Shown: piece after piece, positions 8,215-17,018 of the stretch
Numbering within the stretch: position 1 is the first letter of the stretch
Layout of the letters: the number at the start of each line of letters is the position of its first letter
NCBI RefSeq assembly: GCF_900105395.1
Contig: NZ_LT629775.1
Coordinates: 7,405,501-7,469,500, forward strand
Source: Streptomyces sp. TLI_053
GTDB taxonomy: Bacteria > Actinomycetota > Actinomycetes > Streptomycetales > Streptomycetaceae
Direction: 5' to 3'
Length of the DNA stretch: 64,000 nt
The notes under the pieces: generated by a model
Told to the model about the DNA's origin: nothing
Database searches by the model: none
Seen by the model: the letters and a program-made list of their open reading frames with translations, nothing else
Position numbers and translations under genes: made by a program

Positions 8215-9024
8215 ATGGCCGAGATCAGGGTGAACGGCGTGTCGCTCTACTACGAGACCCGGGGTGCCGGGCCGGGGGTGGTGCTGGTGCACGGCTCCTG
8301 GACGGACGCCGACAGCTGGGTCCGCGTACTGCCGGGCCTCGCCGAGGAGACCACCGTCGTCTCCTACGACCGCCGCGGACACAGCCGCAGCGAGGACCTG
8401 CTCACCCAGGGTTCCGTCTACGAGGACGCCGCCGACCTCGCCGGCCTGATCGTCGGACTCGGCCTGGCGCCCGCCTACGTCTGCGGCGACTCCTACGGCG
8501 GCCTGGTCGCCCTCCGCCTCGCCGCCGCCCGCCCGGACCTGCTGCGCGGCGTCACCGTCCACGAACCCCCGGCGACCGGCACCCTCCTCGCCGACCCGGA
8601 ACTCCGCCCCCTCGGCGTCGCCTTCTCCGAACGGATCTCCTCGGTCCGCGAACTTCTCGAACAGGCCGAATCAGCGGCCGCGGCCGAGCTCTACACCAAC
8701 ACCGTCGCCTTCGGCCCGGGCGCCTGGGACCAACTCCCGGCCCCGGTCCGCCACACCTACATCCGCAACGCCCCCACCTACCTCGACGAACTCCGAGACC
8801 CGGACGCCCTCGACCTCGACCTCACCGCCCTCAACCGCTTCACCGAACGCGTCCTCCTCACCCAGAGCGACGACAGCGCCCCCATGTACGGCGAGATCCT
8901 CGACCTGATCGACCTCTCCCTCCCCAAACCCGAACGCCACGTCTACCCCCACGCCGGCCACACCCCCCACCTCTCCGAACCCGAACGCTGGGTCCGCACC
9001 ACCCTCCCGCATGCCCTCGGGTGA
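8215..9024 (+). CDS. Alpha/beta hydrolase
   Basis: 269 residues with the canonical order: oxyanion-hole HGSW (26-29), nucleophile elbow CGDSYGG with Ser93, and the closing histidine in AGHTPH near residue 252. GGGAGG precedes the ATG. This fold covers esterases, lipases and haloperoxidase-like enzymes; the short sequence YDRRGHS after strand 4 fits the esterase/peroxidase group. Substrate unknown. It stands alone, converging with the next gene. Confidence 0.85.
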   Translation: MAEIRVNGVSLYYETRGAGPGVVLVHGSWTDADSWVRVLPGLAEETTVVSYDRRGHSRSEDLLTQGSVYEDAADLAGLIVGLGLAPAYVCGDSYGGLVALRLAAARPDLLRGVTVHEPPATGTLLADPELRPLGVAFSERISSVRELLEQAESAAAAELYTNTVAFGPGAWDQLPAPVRHTYIRNAPTYLDELRDPDALDLDLTALNRFTERVLLTQSDDSAPMYGEILDLIDLSLPKPERHVYPHAGHTPHLSEPERWVRTTLPHALG

Positions 9025-9151
9025 GCGTCCTGCTCCACCCGGGCGGTAACGGGACCGAGCCCGGGACCGGGCCGGAGGGGTGTGAGGCCGGCGCGGCGCC
9101 GGGCATCGGTCGCGAGAGGTGACGGATGGTCGAGGTGCCACCGGGCAGGAG

Positions 9152-10453
9152 TCAGCCGGCGGCGCGCTGGGCGGTGAAGCGCTCGGCGGCGTCCGCGAGT
9201 CCGCGCACGCGCCAGTCGTCCTCACCGCCGTGGTGGTCGGCGATGGCCCTCCGGGCGGTGTCGAGGTCGCCGCCGAGCAGCTCGCAGACGATGACCAGGG
9301 AGTCGGCGGTCCCCGTGTGCTGCTCGGAGGTGCGCCGCAGGACGGCGTCCAGGCCCTCCTCCGCCACCACCGCCCGCAGGTCACCGATCAGCGGTGCCAG
9401 CCACTGGGCGCGCAGCGCGTACTCGGTGCGTCCGGCGAAGGTGGCGCCGAGGGCGGCGAGCAATTGCGCCGGGTACTCCTCGACCGGCTCGGCGAACTGC
9501 GGGTGGTCCTTGGCGAACTCGTCCCAGTCGACCTCGAGTTCGCCGATGTGCTGCGGCAGCACCGGCGACCGTGACCACCAGGAGCCCTCGTCGGCCTGGG
9601 CGAAGACGGCGCGCAGCAGGTCGTAGGGCACCTCGGCGGTGCGGGAGAGCAGGACGGCGTCGTAGAGGTCCTTGCCCTGGGGGTGGTTGTCGGAGACCAG
9701 CCAGAGGATCTTCCAGGCCAGCGAGAGCTGGGGCGTCGCGGCGAGCAGCGGGCCGGTGACGCCGGGGAGCCGGTAGGACTGCGGTTCGACGGGCAGGTGC
9801 TCGGTGAAGACGAAGTCCAGCTGGACGGTGCCGCCCGGAACGTCGGGCGCCGTCCAGGGTATGACGAGCCGGCGGCCGGGGATGCGGCTGTAGGTCCAGA
9901 TCTCGTCGCTGAGCGCCCGGTCGGCGTGCAGGCGTACCCCTGTGTGCTGCTCGTCGCCGCCCGTGGTGGAGAAGTGGTCGGCGGCGGTGGCGAGTCCGTT
10001 CAGCATGCGGTCGGTGCGGGGGTCCTCCAGCTGCCAGTCGACGGGGCGGACCACGAAGTCCAGGTCCCCGGGCTCGCGGGCCTGCTCGCCGTACCAGGCG
10101 CGCAGCAGGACGCTGCCGCGCAGCACCAGGTGCTCGGCCCACGGGGAGGCGGCGACGGCGGAGAGCACCGTGTCGAGGGCGGTCCTGCGGGCGGCGAGCC
10201 AGCGCCCGGCGAGGTCCGGGTCGGTGAAGGCGGGTTCGCTCGGGCGCAGTGCGCGGCTGTACGAGGCGAGGGCGGGGTCGAAGACGGGCTGCTGGGTGAC
10301 CGCCTCGTCGTCGATGGGGTGGACGCTGCGGGGCAGGTCGCGGTCTTCGCGGACCTCCTCGCTCGGGGGCGTGCGGGGCAGCCGCACGCCCTGCCAGGGC
10401 CCGTACTCCAACTCTGCCCACTGGGTGGACGGCGCGGACAGGTCGTCGGTCAT
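9152..10453 (-). CDS. AbiEii-like nucleotidyltransferase
   Basis: 433 residues from an ATG preceded by AAGGAG. The core LVLRGSVLLRAWYGEQ with a DLDFVV at residues 130-135 is the nucleotidyltransferase GS...DxD motif of the AbiEii/AbiGii toxin family, and the later KDLYDAVLL matches its second conserved patch. AbiEii enzymes transfer nucleotides to RNA and act as toxins in abortive-infection pairs. The start overlaps the stop of the upstream gene by four bases (ATGA), so that gene is the likely partner. No classical AbiEi antitoxin is present. Confidence 0.75.
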   Translation of the reverse strand: MTDDLSAPSTQWAELEYGPWQGVRLPRTPPSEEVREDRDLPRSVHPIDDEAVTQQPVFDPALASYSRALRPSEPAFTDPDLAGRWLAARRTALDTVLSAVAASPWAEHLVLRGSVLLRAWYGEQAREPGDLDFVVRPVDWQLEDPRTDRMLNGLATAADHFSTTGGDEQHTGVRLHADRALSDEIWTYSRIPGRRLVIPWTAPDVPGGTVQLDFVFTEHLPVEPQSYRLPGVTGPLLAATPQLSLAWKILWLVSDNHPQGKDLYDAVLLSRTAEVPYDLLRAVFAQADEGSWWSRSPVLPQHIGELEVDWDEFAKDHPQFAEPVEEYPAQLLAALGATFAGRTEYALRAQWLAPLIGDLRAVVAEEGLDAVLRRTSEQHTGTADSLVIVCELLGGDLDTARRAIADHHGGEDDWRVRGLADAAERFTAQRAAG

Positions 10454-11253
10454 CGCGAGTCTCCTTCTCGTGCTGCTGCTTCTGGTTCTGCTGCTTCTGC
10501 TGGTCCGGTCGCTGCTTCGCGGGGCCCGGCCGGGTGGTCGTGCTCGGTGATCCAGCCCGCGTCCAGGGCCTCGTCGCTGTCGACGGCGACGAACTCGCGC
10601 TCCGCCGACAGCACCCGGTGCCCGGCGGTGGCGAGGTCCGCGAGCAGCGCGTCCAGGCGCCGGCCAGCGGTGGCCAGGCCGACGTGGCGGCACCGCTGGG
10701 TGACGAACCATTCGCGGTGGCCGTCCTCGCGCGTGCGGCGCGGGTTGTGCGAGAGGTGGGCGTCGTGCCGCACGGCGAGGGCGGCCAGGGGGGCCAGGGC
10801 TGCGAGAGCGGGGCTGTTGCCAGCGGCGGCGCCGACGGGTGTCGCGGGCGGCAGGAGCAGCTTGAGGTGGTGTTCGAAGTACCGGTGCGGCCCGTGCGCC
10901 GCGGCGTCGGCGTCCGTGGCAGGGACGCCCTCGGCCCACGGCGTGGCCTCGATCTTGGTGCGCAGGACGGCGAACCCGGACCGGGCCAGCCGCTCTGCGG
11001 TGCGGGCGGTCGCCGCAGCCGTCTCCTCCAGCGTGCCGCGGGCACGCAGGGTGAGCATCGGTTGGGAGGGCGCCGTGCCCCGGGCCAGCAGGATGTGGGT
11101 GAACTTCAGGCCGTGGTCGGCGGCCCACGCGGCCAGCGCCTCGGCGGCGCCCGGCCCCACGGTCAGGTGCACCTCGAAGTCACCTCGCAGGCCGGGCAGG
11201 TCCGACGGGTCGTTGCGGCGCTGGTCGGGACAGGTGGCGAGCATGGGCAGCAT
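10450..11253 (-). CDS. Unknown protein coupled to the AbiEii-like gene
   Basis: 267 residues, ATG at 11253 behind AGGGGAG. It begins MLPMLATCPDQRRNDPSDL and has a DFEVHLTV strand, then AAWAADHGLKFTHILLARG, and near the middle RYFEHHLKLLLP. The FEVHLTV and EHHLKL strands look like two halves of a duplicated alpha-beta fold. The C-terminal tail is Ala/Glu-rich and low complexity. Function not recognised; the ATGA overlap argues that it acts with the nucleotidyltransferase, perhaps as its control subunit. Confidence 0.7.
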   Translation of the reverse strand: MLPMLATCPDQRRNDPSDLPGLRGDFEVHLTVGPGAAEALAAWAADHGLKFTHILLARGTAPSQPMLTLRARGTLEETAAATARTAERLARSGFAVLRTKIEATPWAEGVPATDADAAAHGPHRYFEHHLKLLLPPATPVGAAAGNSPALAALAPLAALAVRHDAHLSHNPRRTREDGHREWFVTQRCRHVGLATAGRRLDALLADLATAGHRVLSAEREFVAVDSDEALDAGWITEHDHPAGPREAATGPAEAAEPEAAAREGDSR

Positions 11254-11609
11254 GCTGGCACTCCCCTGTGACAACGCCCCCGCCGGGGCCGCGAAGGTCC
11301 CGGAAAGTGCCCCCGAGTGAGGAGGGTCACCCGTCGGGGCGGTGCGGCGGGCCGAGGCGGTCCCGGGCCCGCCAGGACTGGACAGGGGCCGCGGCGGCAC
11401 GGGCGGAGGGCCCGTCCGCTTCGGGACCTTGGTCACGAATTCGCCCGACCTTCGGCCCGGTGGCGCCCCCTCCCGGCCCGGGCAACCGTGGACGGTCGCC
11501 TGCTCACACCGGGCGACGGCACCACCCGCCGGGCGGTGCCGATCCCTGCCGTCTACCCGGCGCACACCGTGCGGAAGTACACCGTGCGCTCCGGAGGACC
11601 CGAAGACCC
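11254..11609. other. Divergent intergenic region
   Basis: 356 GC-rich bases between the diverging AbiEii-partner and MFS genes. No gene is supported. It holds an inverted repeat (CGGCACC 11517-11523, GGTGCCG 11535-11541) and a 10-base direct repeat just before the MFS gene. Confidence 0.5.
11564..11588 (+). repeat. Direct repeat upstream of MFS gene
   Basis: ACACCGTGCG occurs at 11564-11573 and 11579-11588, 15 bp apart and on the same strand, 21 bases before the ATG at 11610. It may be a tandem protein-binding site, but no regulator is adjacent. Confidence 0.35.
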
Positions 11610-13013
11610 ATGTCCAGCACCATCGACAACGCCCCGTATACCGCCTTCCACCGCAGACTGGCCCTGGCCTGCTCCGGTGGGCCGCTGCTCGACGGCTACA
11701 TCCTGAGCATCGTCGGCGTCGCCCTCATCGGGATGCGCCCCGAACTCGGCCTCTCCACCGCCGAGGTCAGCCTGATCGGCGCCGCCGCGCTGGTCGGCAT
11801 GTTCGTCGGCGGCGCGCTCTTCGGCGTGCTGACCGACCGCATCGGCCGGGAGGTGATGTACACCGCCGACCTGCTCGTCATGGTCGCCTGCTCGGTGCTC
11901 TCCTTCTGGGTGGACACGGTGTGGGCGATCGCCCTGCTGCGCTTCGTGCTCGGCATGGCCGTGGCCGCCGACTACCCCATCGCGACCTCGCTGCTCGCCG
12001 AGTGGCTGCCGGCCAAGCACCGCGGGCGGCTGCTCGGTCAGCAGATCGTCGCCTGGTACGCCGGCTCCGTCCTCGCCTACGTGACCGGCTACGCCTTCCT
12101 GCGCTTGGCCGGCCCCGGCAGCTGGCGCTGGATGCTGGCCAGCTCCACCGTGCTGTGCGTCGTCTTCCTGGTGATCCGCCGCGGCTCGCCGGAGTCCCCG
12201 CGCTGGCTGGCCGCCAACGGGCGGGTCGGTGACGCCGTGCGCGTGGTCGAGAAGCACCTCGGCGTGCGGGTCGACGGCCGGGAACTGATGCCCGACCCCG
12301 CACAGGCCGCCGGGCCCGGCGGGCTGCGCCTGCTGATGACCCCGCCCTACCGGCGCCGCACCCTGTTCTGCGGCCTGTTCTTCCTCTGCCAGGTCGGCCC
12401 GCTCTTCGCGATGCTCACCTTCGGCCCGCAGATCCTCTCGTCCTTCGGCATGCCGGGCGGCACGGTGATGGAGACCCTGGGCACCGGCCTGATCAGCCTG
12501 GTCTTCCTGCTCGGCTGCTACCCCGCGCTGCGCCTGATCGACACCCGGGGCCGACGGCCGGTGATCATCTGGTCGTTCGCCCTGATGACCGTCCCGCTCG
12601 CCCTGCTCGGCGTGTGGCCCACCGCCCCCGCCGCCGTCGCGCTCACCGCGCTGTGCGCCTACGCCTTCCTCTGCGGCGGACCGAACGTGCTCGACTGGAC
12701 CTACCCCAACGAGCTGTTCCCCACCGAGATCCGGGCCACCGCCGTCGGCGTCGCCACCTCGGTGAGCCGGATCGGCGCCGCCGTCGGCACCTACCTGCTG
12801 CCACTCTCCCTGACCGGCCTCGGCACCGGTCCGACGATGCTGATCGCGGCCGGCACGACGGCCCTCGGCCTGCTGGTGTGCGTCCTGTGGGCCGAAGAGA
12901 CCCGCGGCACCGCCCTGGGCGCGGCCCCGGCCGCCGCCGAGCCGGCGCCCGCCGGGGCGACGGGCGCACGCAAGGGCGTCCCGGCCCAGCGCGTGGCGCA
13001 GTCGGTGCGCTGA
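11610..13013 (+). CDS. MFS transporter, sugar/metabolite-porter type
   Basis: 467 residues with about 12 predicted membrane segments. GGAGGA precedes the ATG. The loop after segment 2 reads GVLTDRIGREVMY and segment 4 is followed by PAKHRGRLLGQ, both hallmarks of the sugar-porter and metabolite:H+ symporter branch (GxLxDRxGR and PxxxRG). A PESPRWLAANGR in the central loop also matches this branch. Substrate unknown. The polar C-terminal tail is Ala/Pro-rich. Confidence 0.85.
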   Translation: MSSTIDNAPYTAFHRRLALACSGGPLLDGYILSIVGVALIGMRPELGLSTAEVSLIGAAALVGMFVGGALFGVLTDRIGREVMYTADLLVMVACSVLSFWVDTVWAIALLRFVLGMAVAADYPIATSLLAEWLPAKHRGRLLGQQIVAWYAGSVLAYVTGYAFLRLAGPGSWRWMLASSTVLCVVFLVIRRGSPESPRWLAANGRVGDAVRVVEKHLGVRVDGRELMPDPAQAAGPGGLRLLMTPPYRRRTLFCGLFFLCQVGPLFAMLTFGPQILSSFGMPGGTVMETLGTGLISLVFLLGCYPALRLIDTRGRRPVIIWSFALMTVPLALLGVWPTAPAAVALTALCAYAFLCGGPNVLDWTYPNELFPTEIRATAVGVATSVSRIGAAVGTYLLPLSLTGLGTGPTMLIAAGTTALGLLVCVLWAEETRGTALGAAPAAAEPAPAGATGARKGVPAQRVAQSVR

Positions 13014-13064
13014 CCTTCCCGCTCCGCGCGCAGACGTCCGAGCCTGCGGCCCTGCCGGAGGAGC

Positions 13065-13111
13065 CCCCGCTCCCGGTGTCCGTCCGCCGTGGACGGACAC
13101 CGGGAGCGGGG
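13065..13111 (+). terminator. 21-bp perfect stem terminator after the MFS gene
   Basis: Arms 13065-13085 and 13091-13111 are exact reverse complements with a GCCGT loop, followed by CTTTC. Confidence 0.85.
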
Positions 13112-13203
13112 CTTTCAGCTGGCCCTCGAGTCCCGGGCCCGCCCGGCGACGCTGGCACCCGGGTGGCCCCGCCAGCTGGAGATATCAGCAAAGATTGCTG
13201 CTG

Positions 13204-14116
13204 ATGAGTGTCCGAGTCCGGCCGGTGGCCGTCCGTCGTACCGGCACCGCCGCGCATCAGTACCTCGGCGAACTGCGGGCCGACCTGACGAAGGCCCAGG
13301 CCGTGGCCACCGGAGCGGAGGCCGGCGAACCCGCCTTTCTGCTCGGCGAGATCGATACCCAGCTCGCCGGGACCGGCGTCCGCTGCACGGTCTCCCGCGC
13401 TGAACTGCGCCAGGTCGTCGCGGCCACCCAGTGGCCGACCACCGACCGGACGGTCCACCCGCGCGACGCCGCGTCCACCTGGTCACCCGAATTCGGCGGT
13501 TTCGTCGACCAGGTAACCGGCGGACCACTGCCCACCTGGGACGAAGCCCTCGACGGCATCGACGACGACCCCGAAGCCCAGCCCGTGCACGTGATCCGCT
13601 TCGGCCCCAGCTCGACGCCCAGGGCGTCCTGGTCGGCTCACCGCAGGCGGCCCGATGCGTCGGTTGCCTGACCAAGTCCGTCGCCGAGTGCCACACCCCG
13701 ACCGGCACGACCGAGAGCGACCACGTCGACCGCCTCGCCGCCGAACTCCGCCACGGCATCCAGCCCAAGAACGCACACCCCGCCCTGCGCCCCGGCGCCT
13801 GCCGCTCCCGCGCTCACAAGCGCGAACACATCGGCCATGACGGTCGGCGGGTGCTGGTATCCCGCAAGTGGTCTGGCAAGACCCTCGCCGACCACCGCAC
13901 CGGCCGCCGGACCTGGGTCCTCGACATCCTCGCGACACCGCCGCCCGCACCGAACCCCACCGCTACCTCTGGGAACCCGTGCGCCGCGGCGACCCCGACA
14001 TGTCGCCCCTCACCACCCGCCTCCGGCGGGCCGTCGCCGAACGCGTCCGCTGCCGTGCCGCCCTCGACCAGGCCCTCGAACGAGCAGGAGGCGAGCGGTG
14101 TCCGACGACGACCTGA
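13204..14116 (+). pseudogene. RepSA-like replication initiator, frameshifted
   Basis: Three reading frames together give a RepSA-like product. The first frame ends its homology with PTWDEALDGIDDDPEAQPVH near 13605; a one-base loss in a C-run then moves the match to the second frame, which reads LDAQGVLVGSPQAARC, LTKSVAECHTP, GIQPKNAHPALRPG, HKREHIGH and SRKWSGKTLADHR. Near 13935 a further shift leads to EPHRYLWEPVRRGDPD and the C-terminus ending at 14116. The usual YLTKYLTKSV motif is shortened to GCLTKSV, and the segment before GIQPKNA is missing. RepSA drives rolling-circle replication of integrative elements; this copy cannot do so. Confidence 0.75.
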
Positions 14117-14280
14117 TTGCCGTCCCCGAGGTCACGGGCCGGCTGCGGCTCGGCCGTTCGGCAGTCTACGACCTGATCTGGACCAATCGACTGCGTTCGA
14201 TCACCATCGGCCGGGCCCGCCGCATCCCGTACGGCTCGTACCGCTCGTTCGTGGCCTCCCGACTGCAGGAGGCAGCCTGA
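14098..14280 (+). CDS. xis: Excisionase (Xis), MerR-like helix-turn-helix
   Basis: 60 residues from a GTG behind AGGAGG. DLIAVPEVTGRLRLGRSAVYDLI then RIPYGSYRSFVASRL is the winged-helix pattern of AICE excisionases, which bend DNA at the attachment site and direct integrase towards excision. It appears intact, unlike its neighbours. Its start lies inside the RepSA remnant and its TGA shares a base with the integrase ATG (TGATG). Confidence 0.8.
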   Translation: MSDDDLIAVPEVTGRLRLGRSAVYDLIWTNRLRSITIGRARRIPYGSYRSFVASRLQEAA

Positions 14281-14320
14281 TGGCAGCCCAGAAGAAGAAC
14301 CGAGCCAACGGCGAGGGAAG
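14280..14320 (+). pseudogene. Integrase N-terminal stub
   Basis: The first 13 or so codons, MAAQKKNRANGEG, match the start of AICE tyrosine integrases, which normally go on into GSxYxRKDGRW. Here the sequence turns into unrelated coding-like text. The catalytic half of the same gene is at 15642-16448. Confidence 0.6.
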
Positions 14321-15084
14321 GCTCACCCTGAGACGCTTGCGCTCGGCCTTGGCGGCCCCGGGAGCTTCCTGGTGCACCTCCGGGGGCGGGAGACAGGGAA
14401 CCCCTCCTGCGACCTCTCCACCCATCACCACGACGGATCCGCACCGGCACTCGGCCTCCCCAGAGAAAGGGTCGGGGCCTGGGGCGGAGCCCTAAAGCAA
14501 TCTCCGCTGGTGATGTTGCGCGCCCGGGCAACATCAGCGGGCTGCCTTGATCAAGTATGGCGACTCTGAACACCTCGACTGCGATGTCCCTTCTGCGCCC
14601 TCTCGTTCGGCTCCGCCTTCAGTGTGAAGTCGTTGCCCTGCTCAGCTGCACGCTTGACAACCCCATCGAGAGTGCCAATCGCTTGCGACGCCCAGGCACA
14701 CATGTACCGCCACCGGTAGCCATGTCGATGGCGGTGCATCTGTTCATTATGGATAGCCATCAGAAAATTCGAAGAGATAGGGGTGTCCTGTGGCAGGCTG
14801 GATCGCTTCGGCGCGGCGCTCATCGTGGGAGGGTGTACTCACTATGCGGCGACAAGCTCAGTGCGTGCTCGCCGTCTGCATCGTTGGTGGTCCGCTGAGG
14901 ATCTCCGACAATTACCTCACCCGCTCGTGTAGGCGACGGTGCTTCAGGTCAGTATGCATGTTGAACACGCCGCCCTCTTGGTGCGACGAAGATGCCGACG
15001 GGGCCGTCGCATTCATCGGCGAACGCGACGGCCCCTGCCGCAGCCAGCGTGAAATCACCTACAGGCCTTCCCGGCAACCCCATC
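14321..15084. other. Insert inside the integrase, left part
   Basis: 764 bases of visibly lower GC separating the integrase halves. No reliable gene is seen. A minus-strand frame at 14551-14760 could give 69 residues (CAWASQAIGTLDGVVKRAAE) but has no support beyond length. The motif GGGGCCTGGGGCGGAGCC near 14473-14491 resembles short GC-rich elements scattered in Streptomyces intergenic DNA. Confidence 0.4.
14512..14535. repeat. Short hairpin in the integrase insert
   Basis: GATGTTGC and GCAACATC are exact complements around an 8-base loop. The stem can be extended on both sides by CGCTG/AGCG with one bulge. It may mark the end of an inserted piece, or be an orphan terminator. Confidence 0.35.
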
Positions 15085-15477
15085 TCAGGGCACTGGGCAT
15101 CCCAGGGTGCTGAGCACAGCACTCTCGGACAGTGGTTCGCTCCGGGTGCGCCTGTTAACGATCCAGGAGCCGTCCCAGGTGACGTGCCACAGTTCGCCCT
15201 GGAAGTTTTCCCACTCCACGAAACTACTCACAGCTCCCTCCAGCAGCGTCAACTCCCTGAGCAGCACATCAATCGTGGTGAAGCCACGCGACACTCCGAG
15301 ACTTCCGCTGCCGGTCCTGGTGTTTTCGTACCGCATCCGGAGATACGGTGCCACCGGCCGCCCGAGTACTGTCGGGCGGAGCATCCGCTTGAAACGGTGA
15401 GTCGCCTCCTCAAGTGTCTCGCGCCCGGAGAATTCACAGCTGTACGTCGGGAAGACTCCAGTGATCTGATCTCCCAT
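15085..15477 (-). CDS. Small protein, possible immunity protein
   Basis: 130 residues (MGDQITGVFPTYSC...TLGCPVP) with compact alpha-beta text, such as TIDVLLRELTLLEGAVSSFV and GELWHVTWDGSWIVN. GC content and codon use are less extreme than in housekeeping genes here. It lies between the two integrase halves and 1.5 kb from an orphan toxin/immunity cassette on the same strand. Size and context suggest an immunity protein of the polymorphic-toxin kind, but no family was recognised and the ribosome site is weak. Confidence 0.45.
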   Translation of the reverse strand: MGDQITGVFPTYSCEFSGRETLEEATHRFKRMLRPTVLGRPVAPYLRMRYENTRTGSGSLGVSRGFTTIDVLLRELTLLEGAVSSFVEWENFQGELWHVTWDGSWIVNRRTRSEPLSESAVLSTLGCPVP

Positions 15478-15641
15478 CGTGTTGTCCCGACGTGTCGATA
15501 TTGGGAAGCCTTGCCGTGATCACTGCGCCATTTCCAGATTTGCCGCTGATCGCCCTTTGATAGGCAAGGTCGGGTGACGTGGTCCAGCTGACGTACGGGC
15601 TGTCAGTTTGACCGCCGTGATGGTCCTCGGCTGAGAAATTT

Positions 15642-16448
15642 CCACCTCGGGGCTTTGTCGCCTACATCCACTCCGTGCTCAAGACCACGCTGGAGCAAGC
15701 GGTACGCGAGGAATAGATCCCGCGCAACGTCGTCCGAAACGTCCGCACCGGCACACCCCGACCGCGCCGCTTCGAACCCCTCACCACCGACGAAGCCCGC
15801 ACCTTCCTCTTCGCCATGCAGGGTCACCGCCTGCACGCCCTGTTCGAACTCGCCCTCCGCGCCGGACTCCGCAAGGGCGAACTCCTCGGCCTGCGCTGGG
15901 AAGACCTCAACCTGACGGCCAGCACCGCCAGCATCCGACGCACCCTCCAGCGCACCAGCACCGGCGGCCTGACCACCCTTTCCACCAAGACCGTCAGCTC
16001 CGAACGTCGCATGGCTCGGCCCGCTCCCTGCCTGCGTTCACTGCGCGACCACCGCGACAAGCAGGCCCGGGAACGGGAGAAGGCCGGCCGGAACTGGAAG
16101 GAGAGCGGTCACGTCTTCACCCGGCCTGACGGCCACCCGATCGAACCCGCCACCCTCGCCCGACACTTCAAGGCACTCCTCCGCCGAGCCGGACTCCGTC
16201 AGATCCGCTTCCACGACCTCCGAGACTCGACCGCAACCCTTCTCCTGGAACAGGGCGTCGAACTCGTCGTCATCAAGGAAATCCTCGGCCACGCCCACAT
16301 AGGCGTCACCGCCAGCGTCTACGCGCACGTCCGCCTCCAGCGCGATGCTGTCGATCTCCTCGGACGCGCCCTTCACAACCCCGCCGGGACCACCACCCAG
16401 CCCGACGATGGCGACGACTCGCCTCTTTGTGCGGCCCACGTCCGCTGA
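15642..16448 (+). pseudogene. Tyrosine integrase, catalytic part, with internal stop
   Basis: The frame resumes at YIHSVLKTTLEQAVREE, is stopped by TAG at 15714-15716 exactly where family members read ELVPRN or similar, and continues with IPRNVVRNVRTGTPRPRRFE. Catalytic residues are present: Arg in AGLRKGELLGLRWED, HDLR in RFHDLRDSTATLLLEQG, a HAHIGVTASVYAHV with the nucleophilic Tyr. An internal ATG at 15816 could still give a shorter protein. With the N-terminal stub 1.3 kb upstream, the gene is dead. Confidence 0.8.
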
Positions 16449-16480
16449 CGTTGCCGTCAACTACTGCCCGTCAGACGCCA

Positions 16481-16518
16481 CAGAGGCCCCGCAGGAATCA
16501 AATCCAGCGGGGCCTCTG
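16481..16518 (+). terminator. Terminator after the integrase
   Basis: CAGAGGCCCCGC (16481-16492) and its exact complement (16507-16518) with a 14-base loop, 32 bases after the integrase stop and between converging genes. Confidence 0.75.
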
Positions 16519-16545
16519 CAAGCTCCTCAATAAACTGACCAGAAC

Positions 16546-17016
16546 TTACAGCACCCAGGCCCCTATAAGCTGCGGTCTGGTTCCATCTGCTAGCTTCGCA
16601 AAGAATTCGTCAGCAGAGCCAGAATATGCGAATACCGAGGCGTCCATCCCGGCGAAGAACTTGCCGGAAGGCGAAATGTACACAGTGAGGTGGAATCCGT
16701 CAATTCCCACTGGGCACAGTGATTCACCGGCCACCTCAGAGCACAGGGTCGCAGTTCTCGCATCGCGCTCCGTGCATATCCGAGTCGGATCGAATTCTGT
16801 CCAGCAGAATATGTCTTTTCCATCTATGTTGATGCTTGGCTGATGCTCGATCCGCAGGCGCCAGAACTCTTCTAGGAAATTGTGGGCCGCAGTTGATACA
16901 TCGAAGCCAACGTGCCTCATCTCATGGACAAGTCCAGAGATATCGACCGCGCGCTCTGGGCTCCAGCCTGCTGCTTCAGCCAGACTGCGACCTCGGCCAC
17001 GGATAGCGAAGTCCAT
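16546..17016 (-). CDS. SUKH-3 family immunity protein
   Basis: 156 residues. The ATG at 17016 is chosen over a GTG at 17022 because GAGAGGG is correctly spaced for it. The text follows the SUKH-3 layout: AGWSPERAVDI, AAHNFLEEFWRL, FDP, then SLCPVGIDGFHLTVYISPSG and FFAGMDASVFAYSGSADEF. SUKH proteins bind and neutralise diverse polymorphic toxins, often nucleases and deaminases. The gene starts two bases after the toxin stop, so the pair is co-translated. Confidence 0.85.
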   Translation of the reverse strand: MDFAIRGRGRSLAEAAGWSPERAVDISGLVHEMRHVGFDVSTAAHNFLEEFWRLRIEHQPSINIDGKDIFCWTEFDPTRICTERDARTATLCSEVAGESLCPVGIDGFHLTVYISPSGKFFAGMDASVFAYSGSADEFFAKLADGTRPQLIGAWVL

Positions 17017-17018
17017 GC

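Larger units (their letters stand above)
13195..16448 (+). mobile_element. Degraded actinomycete integrative element (pSAM2/AICE type)
   Basis: Remains appear in the standard AICE order RepSA, Xis, Int. RepSA has two frameshifts and internal losses, Xis is intact, and Int is cut after about 13 codons and resumes some 1.3 kb later with an in-frame stop. No transfer gene and no tRNA attachment site were found, so the element cannot move by itself. The exact ends are not known; the limits given are those of the recognisable genes. Confidence 0.7.

Noticed and set aside
14551-14823. Minus-strand gene in the integrase insert
   Set aside because: No ribosome site, no family, unusual composition; could be chance in lower-GC DNA.
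16449-16545. tRNA attachment site for the integrative element
   Set aside because: Only the integrase terminator is here; no tRNA cloverleaf was found near either end of the element.
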